In this document: positions 36,641 to 43,817 of the stretch, piece by piece | Numbering within the stretch: the first letter of the stretch is position 1 | How the letters are laid out: every line of letters begins with the position of its first letter | Source: an uncultured Actinomyces sp. | GTDB lineage: Bacteria; Actinomycetota; Actinomycetes; Actinomycetales; Actinomycetaceae | Direction: 5' to 3' | Assembly: GCA_900545825.1 (NCBI GenBank) | Contig: URAS01000003.1 | Coordinates: forward strand, 62,001 to 126,000 | DNA: 64,000 nt | The notes under the pieces: model-generated | Database searches by the model: none | Seen by the model: only the letters and a program-made list of their open reading frames with translations | What the model was told of the DNA's origin: nothing | Program-made: the position numbers and the translations under genes

Positions 36641-37261
36641 TCAGCCTTTCACGCCGGCGTTGTACGTCGAGATCCGCCACTTCGGTGCGCGATCGGCCGT
36701 GAGGATCTCGGCCCAGTGGCCATTGTCGAGCCCGCGGATGCCCGCCCATGCACTGGGATCAAGCCCCAGCAGCGTGACAAGCCCCTGGGTGAGGGCGGAG
36801 CCATGCGACACGACGACGAGGGTACGACCGCCCTCGGCGTGGGCCGCGGCGTCGATGATCCCCTCGGACACGCGCTTGCCAACCGTGCGCCGCATCTCGA
36901 TGCCGGCGACCGGGCACTCGCCCGTGCTACGCCACCGCTCGTAAAAGTCCGGATAGTCGCGGCGCATCTCTTTAGCCGTCAGCCCCTCGAGCTTGCCGAA
37001 GGCCCGCTCACGCAGCCGCTCATCCACGGTGACCTCGACGTCGACGAGGTTGGCGAGCGCCTGCGCCGTCTCGCGGGCGCGCCCGAGGTCGGACGAGACG
37101 ATCGACAGCGGGATGAACCGCTTGGCCAGCTGTGCGGCCGCCAGCCGCGCCTCCTCGCGGCCCGTGGCGTTAAGCGGGACGTCCGAGGCCCCCTGGATGC
37201 GGCCCTCGGTGTTGAAGTCGGTCGTGCCGTGCCGCCACAGGATGACCCGCTTGGCGCCCAT
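36641..37261 (-). CDS. Histidine phosphatase (phosphoglycerate mutase-like)
   Basis: This 206-residue protein of the branch-2-like dPGM/GpmB superfamily has the phospho-His motif LWRHGTTDFN (His ~11), EGRIQGASDVPL, RERAFGKLEGL and the second catalytic His in VVSHGSAL. Genes at this place next to rsfS often encode phosphatases such as glucosyl-3-phosphoglycerate phosphatase in actinobacteria, but the substrate cannot be fixed from sequence. Its ATG overlaps the rsfS stop by one base (TAATG), so the pair is coupled. Confidence 0.88.
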   Translation of the reverse strand: MGAKRVILWRHGTTDFNTEGRIQGASDVPLNATGREEARLAAAQLAKRFIPLSIVSSDLGRARETAQALANLVDVEVTVDERLRERAFGKLEGLTAKEMRRDYPDFYERWRSTGECPVAGIEMRRTVGKRVSEGIIDAAAHAEGGRTLVVVSHGSALTQGLVTLLGLDPSAWAGIRGLDNGHWAEILTADRAPKWRISTYNAGVKG

Positions 37262-37632
37262 TACTTCACCGCCTCCGCCGGCTCGATCTGCTGGTGCGGC
37301 GAATCGTGCCACAGGCGGACGAGGTCGTAGTGGTCGCGTTCCTCGCCACAGAAGACGTGGACGACAATCCGCCCCGCGTCAATGAGCAGCCACTGATAGG
37401 TGTCGTCGCCCTCGAACCGCCGGGGGCTGACCTTCAACTTGGCCAAGGCCTCGTCGCAGGCGTCCCCCACGGCCCGCACCAGACGCTCGTTGTCCGCCGA
37501 TGCGACGACAAACGCGTCGACCATCGGCAAACGCTCGTGCACGTCAATGACGACGACGTCCTCAGCCTGCTTATCGAGTGCGGCCTGGGCGACCTGGCGT
37601 GCCATATCGAGCGACTCGGCCAACGTATCCAT
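37261..37632 (-). CDS. rsfS: Ribosomal silencing factor RsfS
   Basis: RsfS binds ribosomal protein L14 and keeps the subunits apart when nutrients run short. The 123-residue protein has the family pattern VVVIDVHERLPMVDAFVVAS and VVHVFCGEERDHYDLVRLW. ATG at 37632 follows AAAGGAC. It lies downstream of nadD as in most bacteria, here with one unknown gene between them. Confidence 0.95.
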   Translation of the reverse strand: MDTLAESLDMARQVAQAALDKQAEDVVVIDVHERLPMVDAFVVASADNERLVRAVGDACDEALAKLKVSPRRFEGDDTYQWLLIDAGRIVVHVFCGEERDHYDLVRLWHDSPHQQIEPAEAVK

Positions 37633-37651
37633 GCGGGTCCTTTCTGGAAGC

Positions 37652-38323
37652 CTAAACAATCACGCAGTTAACGCTAGTATCCCACGTCTCGGTGCCCCTC
37701 TCGGACGACGAGACCGACCGATCCATGAGGGTCACCACCGAAAACGCGATGAGAATAATGACGACGAAAAGGATGAACCAGCGCAGCAGCGAGGACTTCC
37801 ACGACTCGGGCTCGTCCCCCTCACGTTCCCGGCGCAGGCTGCGTGCCGGATATGGGACCAGCGGCTTATAGCCCTCGGCGATCGGCCGCCACCCGACCTG
37901 GGCATCGCACGGACGCCGCCGCTGCCCGGACCTGCGGGGATACTCGCGCGGCGCCGCCGGGGCCGGAGCGGAAGGCTCTGGCGCCCACGTGGCAGCGCCC
38001 GCATGGGCCCTGGGCTGATCCCACTGTCGGCGCTGCGGCCGCAGCTCATCCGGCTGCGGGGGCGGCGCCGCCCGATGGGGACCCGCCGGGTTCCGGGACA
38101 CATGCGCCGCCTCGTGGTCGGGATCGTGGAGGCGCTTCGGCATCTGCTCGCGATAGGCCGAACGCGGCGACCACTGGGCCCGCTGGGACGGGCGCCGAGA
38201 CGTTGTCTCGATCTCGCCGGTCTCGGCAGCCAAGAGGGCGTCGGCCAGGTCCTGCCCCGCGTCGTAGCCGTCCGGAGCGTCGCCATACGAGCCCGAATAC
38301 GACCCCTGGTAGCGACCTCTCAC
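37652..38323 (-). CDS. Unknown membrane-anchored protein with Pro/Arg-rich N-terminal region
   Basis: This is a 223-residue protein that I do not recognise. Residues 1-170 are rich in Pro, Arg, Gln and Tyr and look disordered. A single hydrophobic segment (LLRWFILFVVIILIAFSVV, ~residues 180-198) would leave a ~23-residue tail outside ending SVNCVIV. The start is GTG at 38323, overlapping the nadD stop (GTGA) and following GGGAGG, so it is clearly translated together with nadD. The position between nadD and rsfS suggests an envelope or growth-related role, but nothing in the sequence shows which. Confidence 0.75.
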   Translation of the reverse strand: MRGRYQGSYSGSYGDAPDGYDAGQDLADALLAAETGEIETTSRRPSQRAQWSPRSAYREQMPKRLHDPDHEAAHVSRNPAGPHRAAPPPQPDELRPQRRQWDQPRAHAGAATWAPEPSAPAPAAPREYPRRSGQRRRPCDAQVGWRPIAEGYKPLVPYPARSLRREREGDEPESWKSSLLRWFILFVVIILIAFSVVTLMDRSVSSSERGTETWDTSVNCVIV

Positions 38324-38937
38324 TGGAGATCCTCCCGGTACAGGCCGTACTTCCCGATGTACTGGACGACCCCGTCGGGCACGAGATACCACACGGGGGC
38401 GCGTCGGCTGGCCCGCTGCCGCACCTCGGTCGACGAGATCGCCAACGCCGGCACCGACAGCAGCGAGAACCGGTCCTTCGGCGCCGCGATGTCGACCGAC
38501 AGTTCGTGGCCCGGCCGGGTCACCCCGACGAAGTGGGCCAGCTGGAACAGCTCGTCGGTGTTCTTCCACTCGACGATTTTCGCCAACGCATCCGCGCCCG
38601 TGATGAAGAAAAACTCGGCGCCCTTGCGCAGTTTCTGCAGGTCACGCAGGGTATCGACGGTGTAGGTCACCCCGCCGCGGTCGATGTCGACGCGCGAGAC
38701 CGAAAAATGGGGGTTCGACGCCGTCGCGATGACCGTCATGAGGTAGCGGTGCTCCGGGCTGGTGACCCGGCGCCCCTTCTTGAACGGCTGCGTGGCGGTC
38801 GGCACGAAGATCACTTCGTCCAGTCCGAAGACGTTCTGGACTTCCGAGGCCGCAACAAGGTGCCCGTGGTGGATTGGGTCAAAAGTCCCACCCATCACGC
38901 CGATGCGAGAGCCCGTAAAGGGCGCCTCTGAGCTCAT
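38320..38937 (-). CDS. nadD: Nicotinate-nucleotide adenylyltransferase
   Basis: NadD makes deamido-NAD from nicotinate mononucleotide and ATP. The 205-residue protein has the nucleotidyltransferase motif GGTFDPIHHGH near residue 16 and AISSTEVRQRA near 175. ATG at 38937 follows AGGGAG by eight bases. It lies downstream of proA (64-base gap) and is coupled to the next gene by a four-base overlap. Confidence 0.96.
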   Translation of the reverse strand: MSSEAPFTGSRIGVMGGTFDPIHHGHLVAASEVQNVFGLDEVIFVPTATQPFKKGRRVTSPEHRYLMTVIATASNPHFSVSRVDIDRGGVTYTVDTLRDLQKLRKGAEFFFITGADALAKIVEWKNTDELFQLAHFVGVTRPGHELSVDIAAPKDRFSLLSVPALAISSTEVRQRASRRAPVWYLVPDGVVQYIGKYGLYREDLQ

Positions 38938-39001
38938 GTGTCACTCCCTTGCCATCCGCCATCCGCCATCCTGAGGGCATTCTACGAGACTCATCGGGCC
39001 C

Positions 39002-40282
39002 TCACGAGCGGGTATGGCCGTCGCCCCACAAAATCCACGTCGTCGAGGTCAGCGCCTCGACCCCCATCGGCCCCCGGGCGTGGAGCTTCTGCGTCGAGAT
39101 CCCGATCTCGGCGCCCAAACCCAGCTGGCCGCCGTCGGTGAACCGCGTCGACGCGTTGACGGCGATGGCGGCCGCATCGACCCCGGCGATGAAACGGGTG
39201 ATGGCCGCGACGTCCTCGGCGACGATCGCCTCGGTGTGACCCGAACTGTAGCGGGCGATGTGCTCGAGTGCCCCACTCACCGAGTCGACGACCTCGATGG
39301 CGATATCGAGCGAGAGGTATTCGGTGGCGAAGTCCTGCTCGTCGCCCTCGACCCAGCCGTCCTCGGGCAAGCTGAGGACGCCGCGGGCGACCGGCCCCAC
39401 GTGTGCGGTGACGCCGCGCTGGGCCAGCGCCGGCCAGATCGCGTCGAACGCCGCCTGTGCCCGGGCCTGGTCGAGCAGCAGCGTCTCGATCGCGTTGCAG
39501 ACGCCGACGCGTTGGGTCTTCGCGTTGACGGCGATGTCGCGCGCCTTGTCGAGGTCAGCCGACGCGTCGATATAGAGGTGGCAGTTCCCCGTCCCCGTCT
39601 CGATGACGGGCACGGTCGCTTCGCGCACGCATGTGTCGATGAGGTTGGCGCCCCCACGCGGGATGAGGACGTCGACGAGGCCCCGGGCGTGCATGAGCGC
39701 CTCCGCGCCCTCGCGGCCCCACTGGTCGACCGTCGAAATCGCGTTGCGCGGCAGGCCGACGCTCTTCACGGCGTCGCGCATAATGTCGACGAGCTGCTGA
39801 TTCGTCCGCCTCGCCGCTGACCCGCCACGCAGGACGACGGCGTTGCCCGACTTGAGGGCCAGCGACGCCGCGTCAACAGTGACGTTGGGGCGGGCCTCGT
39901 AGATCATGGCGACGACGCCCAGCGGGACGCGAACCTGGCGGGCCTCCATCCCGTTCGCCAGACGCCGCCCAGCAGTGATTTCACCCAAGGGATCGGGCGC
40001 CTGGGCGATCTCGCGGACCGACGCCGCGATGGCCTTGACACGTTTCTTGTCGAGCATGAGCCGGTCGACCAGGCCCTCGCTCATCCCCGACTTCGTCGCC
40101 TTCTTGATGTCCTTGGCGTTCGCGTGGCAGATCTGATCCGTCTGGTCGAGCAGGGCGTCGGCAATCGCTTCCAACGCCGAGCGCCGCTCGGCTCCCGTCG
40201 TCGGTGCAAGCAGACGCGCGGCACCGCGTGACGCCTGGAGCAGATCCTCGATTTCCGGGGGTAATTCCATCGTTCTCGCCAT
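39002..40282 (-). CDS. proA: Glutamate-5-semialdehyde dehydrogenase (gamma-glutamyl phosphate reductase)
   Basis: ProA reduces glutamyl-5-phosphate from ProB with NADPH in proline synthesis. The 426-residue length is standard. The catalytic cysteine lies in RVGVCNAIETLL (~residue 260), and AMIYEARPNVTVDAA is typical. The first ATG (40282) lacks a ribosome site; ATG at 40270 is a possible alternative. It begins 10 bases after proB, and both enzymes normally form a complex because the intermediate is unstable. Confidence 0.95.
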   Translation of the reverse strand: MARTMELPPEIEDLLQASRGAARLLAPTTGAERRSALEAIADALLDQTDQICHANAKDIKKATKSGMSEGLVDRLMLDKKRVKAIAASVREIAQAPDPLGEITAGRRLANGMEARQVRVPLGVVAMIYEARPNVTVDAASLALKSGNAVVLRGGSAARRTNQQLVDIMRDAVKSVGLPRNAISTVDQWGREGAEALMHARGLVDVLIPRGGANLIDTCVREATVPVIETGTGNCHLYIDASADLDKARDIAVNAKTQRVGVCNAIETLLLDQARAQAAFDAIWPALAQRGVTAHVGPVARGVLSLPEDGWVEGDEQDFATEYLSLDIAIEVVDSVSGALEHIARYSSGHTEAIVAEDVAAITRFIAGVDAAAIAVNASTRFTDGGQLGLGAEIGISTQKLHARGPMGVEALTSTTWILWGDGHTRS

Positions 40283-40292
40283 ATGAGGTACG

Positions 40293-41444
40293 TTACGCCA
40301 GCCGCTTAGCGGATGCGAACAGAACGAGATCGTCCCTGTGCACCAGCGGGCGCGCCGCGGGCACGACGCCGTCCATGTCGGCCATCCGCATCCCCGCGAT
40401 CCGCCTGGCGTCCTCCGAGTCGAAGGCGACGACGCCGCGGCCCACCTCGTCGCCGCGGCACCACAGGCCGACGACGTCGCCGGCCATGAAGTCGCCCGCG
40501 ACCCCGGTGACGCCGGCCGCCAGCAGCGACGAGCCGTGGCGCACGAGGGCAGCCAGCGCGCCCGCGTCGATCGTTACCCGCCCGGCCACCGACGCCGCGT
40601 GGGCAACCCACGCGAGCCGCTGGGGGCGGCGTTCGCTGGCCGCGGCGAACCACGTGCCGCAGTCGGCTCCGGCCACGACGTCGGCGAAGTCCTCCGCCGC
40701 CGCGAGCTGGACGGGGATACCGCACGCCACGGCGATCCTGGCGGCCTGGATCTTCGTCACCATGCCACCCGTGCCCACGTGCGAGCCGCGCCCGCCCATA
40801 CTGATGCCCGCCAGTTCGGCGATGTCGTCCACCCGACCGATCCGCCGAGCCCCGTGTGTGCCCGGGGGCGCCGTGTACAGCCCGTCGACGTCGGTGAGCA
40901 GGACGAGGACGTCGGCCGAGATCGCCTGCGCGACCATGGCGGCCAGACGGTCGTTGTCGCCGAAATTGATCTCGTCGGTCGCCACCGTGTCGTTCTCGTT
41001 GACGACGGGGATGACGCCCGCGGCCAACAGCTCACCCAGGGCCTGCCGGACGTTGAGGTAGCTCTTGCGCCGCGTCACGTCCGACACCGTGAGGAGGACC
41101 TGCGCGACGTGCCGATAGTGCGACTGGAATGCCGTGCGCCACTGCGCCAACAGCAGCCCCTGCCCCAGCGCCGCCGCGGCCTGCGCCTTCGCGACCTCAC
41201 GCGGCCGCTGAGTCCAACCCAGAGGAGCGAGCCCCGCCGCGATCGCGCCGGAGGACACGATGATGACCTCCTGCCCCCGCTTCGTCATGGCCGCCACCTG
41301 GGCCGCCACCTGGTCGAGCCGGTTGAGGTCGAGGCCGCCGTCGGCCCGCGTCAGCGACGACGAGCCGATCTTGATGACGACCCGACGGGCCCGGGGCAAC
41401 CCGGCGGGATCCCGGGGACGCGTATCGAGCGGGTCGGTCCCCAT
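40293..41444 (-). CDS. proB: Glutamate 5-kinase with PUA domain
   Basis: ProB phosphorylates glutamate, the first and usually proline-inhibited step of proline synthesis. The 383-residue protein has the amino-acid kinase start VVIKIGSSSLT, IVSSGAIAAG, VVNENDTVATDEI and GTGGMVTKIQAA, then a C-terminal PUA domain (~residues 285-365). ATG at 41444 follows GGAGGAC and lies two bases after the obg stop, so the obg-proB-proA genes are probably cotranscribed. Confidence 0.95.
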   Translation of the reverse strand: MGTDPLDTRPRDPAGLPRARRVVIKIGSSSLTRADGGLDLNRLDQVAAQVAAMTKRGQEVIIVSSGAIAAGLAPLGWTQRPREVAKAQAAAALGQGLLLAQWRTAFQSHYRHVAQVLLTVSDVTRRKSYLNVRQALGELLAAGVIPVVNENDTVATDEINFGDNDRLAAMVAQAISADVLVLLTDVDGLYTAPPGTHGARRIGRVDDIAELAGISMGGRGSHVGTGGMVTKIQAARIAVACGIPVQLAAAEDFADVVAGADCGTWFAAASERRPQRLAWVAHAASVAGRVTIDAGALAALVRHGSSLLAAGVTGVAGDFMAGDVVGLWCRGDEVGRGVVAFDSEDARRIAGMRMADMDGVVPAARPLVHRDDLVLFASAKRLA

Positions 41445-41446
41445 CG

Positions 41447-42964
41447 CTAGTCCTCCAGCTCGGTCCACAGGCCGGCCTCGCGCTCGCGCACGAGCTCCTG
41501 GCGGGCCGCCTCTTTCGCGTCCATCCACTCGTGGTACTCGCGGCGCCGCTGGGCACGCGACGCCCGCTGGCTCTCGGCCAGGCGTAGGTCCTCGCCACGG
41601 GCACCCAACAGCTCGGCGCCGCCGATGATCGTCGGCTCGAAGTCGAAGACGACTCCCCCGTCGACCGGGCCGATGACGACGGCGTCGCCCGGCACCGCAC
41701 CGGCCTTGACGAGGTCGTCCTCGACGCCGGCTTTCGCCAAGCGGTCGGCCAGGTAGCCGACGGCCTCGTCGTTGCCAAAGTCGGTCTGGGCGACCCAGCG
41801 TTCGACCTTCGTGCCGCGCACCTGAAACTTCGCCTCGTCCTCGTCGCCGAGCCGGGTGATGACGGCCGGCTGCTCGCCCAGCGGGCGGGGCCGCAGCACC
41901 TCGACGACCTCCTCGGCTTCGGCCTCGTGGCGTGCCCGCTCATCGGTGACGATCTTTGCCAGCGCGAACGCCAGCTCGGTGAGGCCCGCGTGCGTGACCG
42001 CCGAGACCTGGTAGATCGGCCAGCCAAACTCGGCGAGGTCGTCGGCCATGAAGTCGGCCATCGCCTGCCCGTCGGGGATGTCGATCTTGTTGAGGACGAC
42101 GAGGCGCGGACGCTCCATGAGCGGCACGTAGCCGGACAGCTCGTCGAGGCCCGACGTGTAGGCCGCCAGCTCGGCCTCCAGCGCCCGGATGTCGTCGACG
42201 GGGTTGCGGTCGGCCTCGTACACTGCCGTGTCGACGACGTGGACGATCACCGCGCACCGCTCGATGTGGCGGAGGAAGTCGAGGCCCAGCCCCTTGCCCT
42301 GGGATGCCCCGGGGATGAGACCGGGAACGTCGGCGACGGTGAAGCGCGCATCCCCGGCCGAGACGACGCCGAGGTTCGGGGTCAGCGTGGTGAACGGATA
42401 GTCGGCGATCTTCGGCCTGGCCGCTGACATCGCCGCGATGAGCGACGACTTGCCGGCCGACGGGAACCCGACGAGGGCGACGTCGGCCACCGACTTCAGC
42501 TCGAGGACGAGCGTGCGCTCTTCGCCCGGCAGGCCCAGCAGCGCGAAGCCCGGCGCCTTGCGTTTCTTCGACGCCAACGCCGCATTCCCCAGGCCACCCA
42601 TTCCGCCGGTCGCCGCAACAAACTGCGTGCCGACGCCGTGGAGGTCGGCAAGAATCGTCCCGTCCGCGTCCTTGACCACCGTGCCGGCGGGCACCGGGAG
42701 GACGAGGTCGTCACCGTTCGCCCCCTGCCGGTTCGCGCCCATCCCGGGCGTCCCGTTCGACGCCGACCGATGCGGACGGTGGTGGAAGTCGAGCAGAGTC
42801 GTCACCTGCTCCGACACCTCGAGGATCACCGAGCCGCCGCGCCCTCCGTCGCCGCCGTCGGGGCCGCCCAGGGGCTTGTACTTTTCGCGCCGAATCGACG
42901 TGCAGCCGTGACCGCCGTCGCCACCGCGCACAAAAATCGTCACGCGATCAACAAAACTCGCCAC
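41447..42964 (-). CDS. obg: Obg GTPase (ribosome assembly / stress)
   Basis: The 505-residue protein has the glycine-rich Obg fold (RGGDGGHGC, GGPDGGDGGRGG), a GTPase domain with G1 GFPSAGKSS (~169), DVPGLIPGA and NKID, and a C-terminal OCT domain plus an actinobacterial acidic tail. The start GTG at 42964 is preferred to ATG at 42979 because AAGGAG lies six bases before it. Obg binds the large ribosomal subunit, which fits its place after rplU and rpmA. Confidence 0.95.
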   Translation of the reverse strand: MASFVDRVTIFVRGGDGGHGCTSIRREKYKPLGGPDGGDGGRGGSVILEVSEQVTTLLDFHHRPHRSASNGTPGMGANRQGANGDDLVLPVPAGTVVKDADGTILADLHGVGTQFVAATGGMGGLGNAALASKKRKAPGFALLGLPGEERTLVLELKSVADVALVGFPSAGKSSLIAAMSAARPKIADYPFTTLTPNLGVVSAGDARFTVADVPGLIPGASQGKGLGLDFLRHIERCAVIVHVVDTAVYEADRNPVDDIRALEAELAAYTSGLDELSGYVPLMERPRLVVLNKIDIPDGQAMADFMADDLAEFGWPIYQVSAVTHAGLTELAFALAKIVTDERARHEAEAEEVVEVLRPRPLGEQPAVITRLGDEDEAKFQVRGTKVERWVAQTDFGNDEAVGYLADRLAKAGVEDDLVKAGAVPGDAVVIGPVDGGVVFDFEPTIIGGAELLGARGEDLRLAESQRASRAQRRREYHEWMDAKEAARQELVREREAGLWTELED

Positions 42965-42997
42965 TGCCTGCTCCTTCATTCTGCGGGGCGAACGACC

Positions 42998-43028
42998 AAC
43001 GGGGCCAGGGAAAACCCCTGGCCCCGTT
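42998..43028 (-). terminator. Hairpin between rpmA and obg
   Basis: There is a perfect 13-bp stem (42998-43010 / 43016-43028) with a 5-base loop, 28 bases after the rpmA stop. It probably cuts down readthrough from the highly expressed ribosomal protein genes into obg. Confidence 0.7.
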
Positions 43029-43056
43029 AGAGAAAAACTGGTGAATAGTCGCTGCC

Positions 43057-43308
43057 TTAGACGGCGACGACGTTCACGACCTTGCGGCCGCGCAGGCGGC
43101 CAAACTCGACCGCGCCGGCCTGCAGGGCGAACAGCGTGTCGTCCTTGCCGCGACCCACGCCGTTGCCCGGGTGGAAGTGCGTGCCGCGCTGGCGAACGAT
43201 GATCTCGCCGGCCTTGACAACCTGCCCACCGTAGCGCTTGACGCCCAGGTACTGCGGGTTCGAGTCACGACCGTTCTGGGACGAACCCAGACCTTTCTTG
43301 TGTGCCAT
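43057..43308 (-). CDS. rpmA: 50S ribosomal protein L27
   Basis: The 83-residue protein starts MAHKKGLGSSQNGRDSN and has GVKRYGGQVVKAGEIIVRQR, the universal L27 pattern. Its N-terminus reaches the peptidyl transferase centre. There is no N-terminal extension requiring cleavage as in Firmicutes. AAGAAGG precedes the ATG by eight bases. It lies 26 bases after rplU. Confidence 0.98.
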   Translation of the reverse strand: MAHKKGLGSSQNGRDSNPQYLGVKRYGGQVVKAGEIIVRQRGTHFHPGNGVGRGKDDTLFALQAGAVEFGRLRGRKVVNVVAV

Positions 43309-43334
43309 TTCTTGACCTTCTTCCCTTAATTGAC

Positions 43335-43655
43335 CTAGGCGATACCGGTGATCTTCACTTCGGTCAGCTGGGCGCGGTGGCCCTGACGCTTCCGGTAGCC
43401 GGTCTTGTTCTTGAACTTGAGGATGCGGATCTTCGGGCCCTTGGTCTGAGCAAGCACCTCACCCGTCACCGTCTTGCCCTCGAGGGCCTTGGCGTCCGTG
43501 ACGACCTGGTCGCCGTCAACGATCATGACCGGCGCAAACTCGACGGTCGCGCCGACCTCGGCGTCCTGCTTGTCGACAACGACGACATCCCCTACGGACA
43601 CCTTTTCTTGACGGCCGCCCGCCTTGACGATCGCGTAGACCACGTTGTTGCTCAT
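43335..43655 (-). CDS. rplU: 50S ribosomal protein L21
   Basis: The 106-residue protein has the L21 pattern YAIVKAGGRQEKVSVGD at the N-terminus and the basic C-terminal GYRKRQGHRAQLTEVKI. It binds 23S rRNA. It is the first gene of rplU-rpmA and is preceded by a structured leader of at least 75 bases. Confidence 0.98.
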   Translation of the reverse strand: MSNNVVYAIVKAGGRQEKVSVGDVVVVDKQDAEVGATVEFAPVMIVDGDQVVTDAKALEGKTVTGEVLAQTKGPKIRILKFKNKTGYRKRQGHRAQLTEVKITGIA

Positions 43656-43740
43656 TTCCTACTAGATTGCTTCACTTGCTTGGGACAAAATCGCGAGATT
43701 TCGTCCACCACGCCGCCCGCTGGGAGCGGGAACTAGCACC
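43656..43740 (-). promoter_or_regulatory. Structured 5' leader of rplU
   Basis: Two hairpins lie upstream of the ATG on the minus strand: a 10-bp stem with one G-U pair and a 4-base loop (43683-43706), and a 6-bp stem with a 3-base loop (43716-43730). L21 operons in other bacteria have an autoregulatory leader, so this may be an equivalent, but the fold was found by eye. A possible promoter further upstream is TTGCCC-N18-TAGTCT. The rest of the gap to rne shows nothing clear. Confidence 0.4.
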
Positions 43741-43817
43741 GACGAACCAGACTAGCTTAGCGGCGCAAGCCCGGGCAAACTCAAGCGCCTGCCCGAACCT
43801 GTGGTTTTTGACACGAC

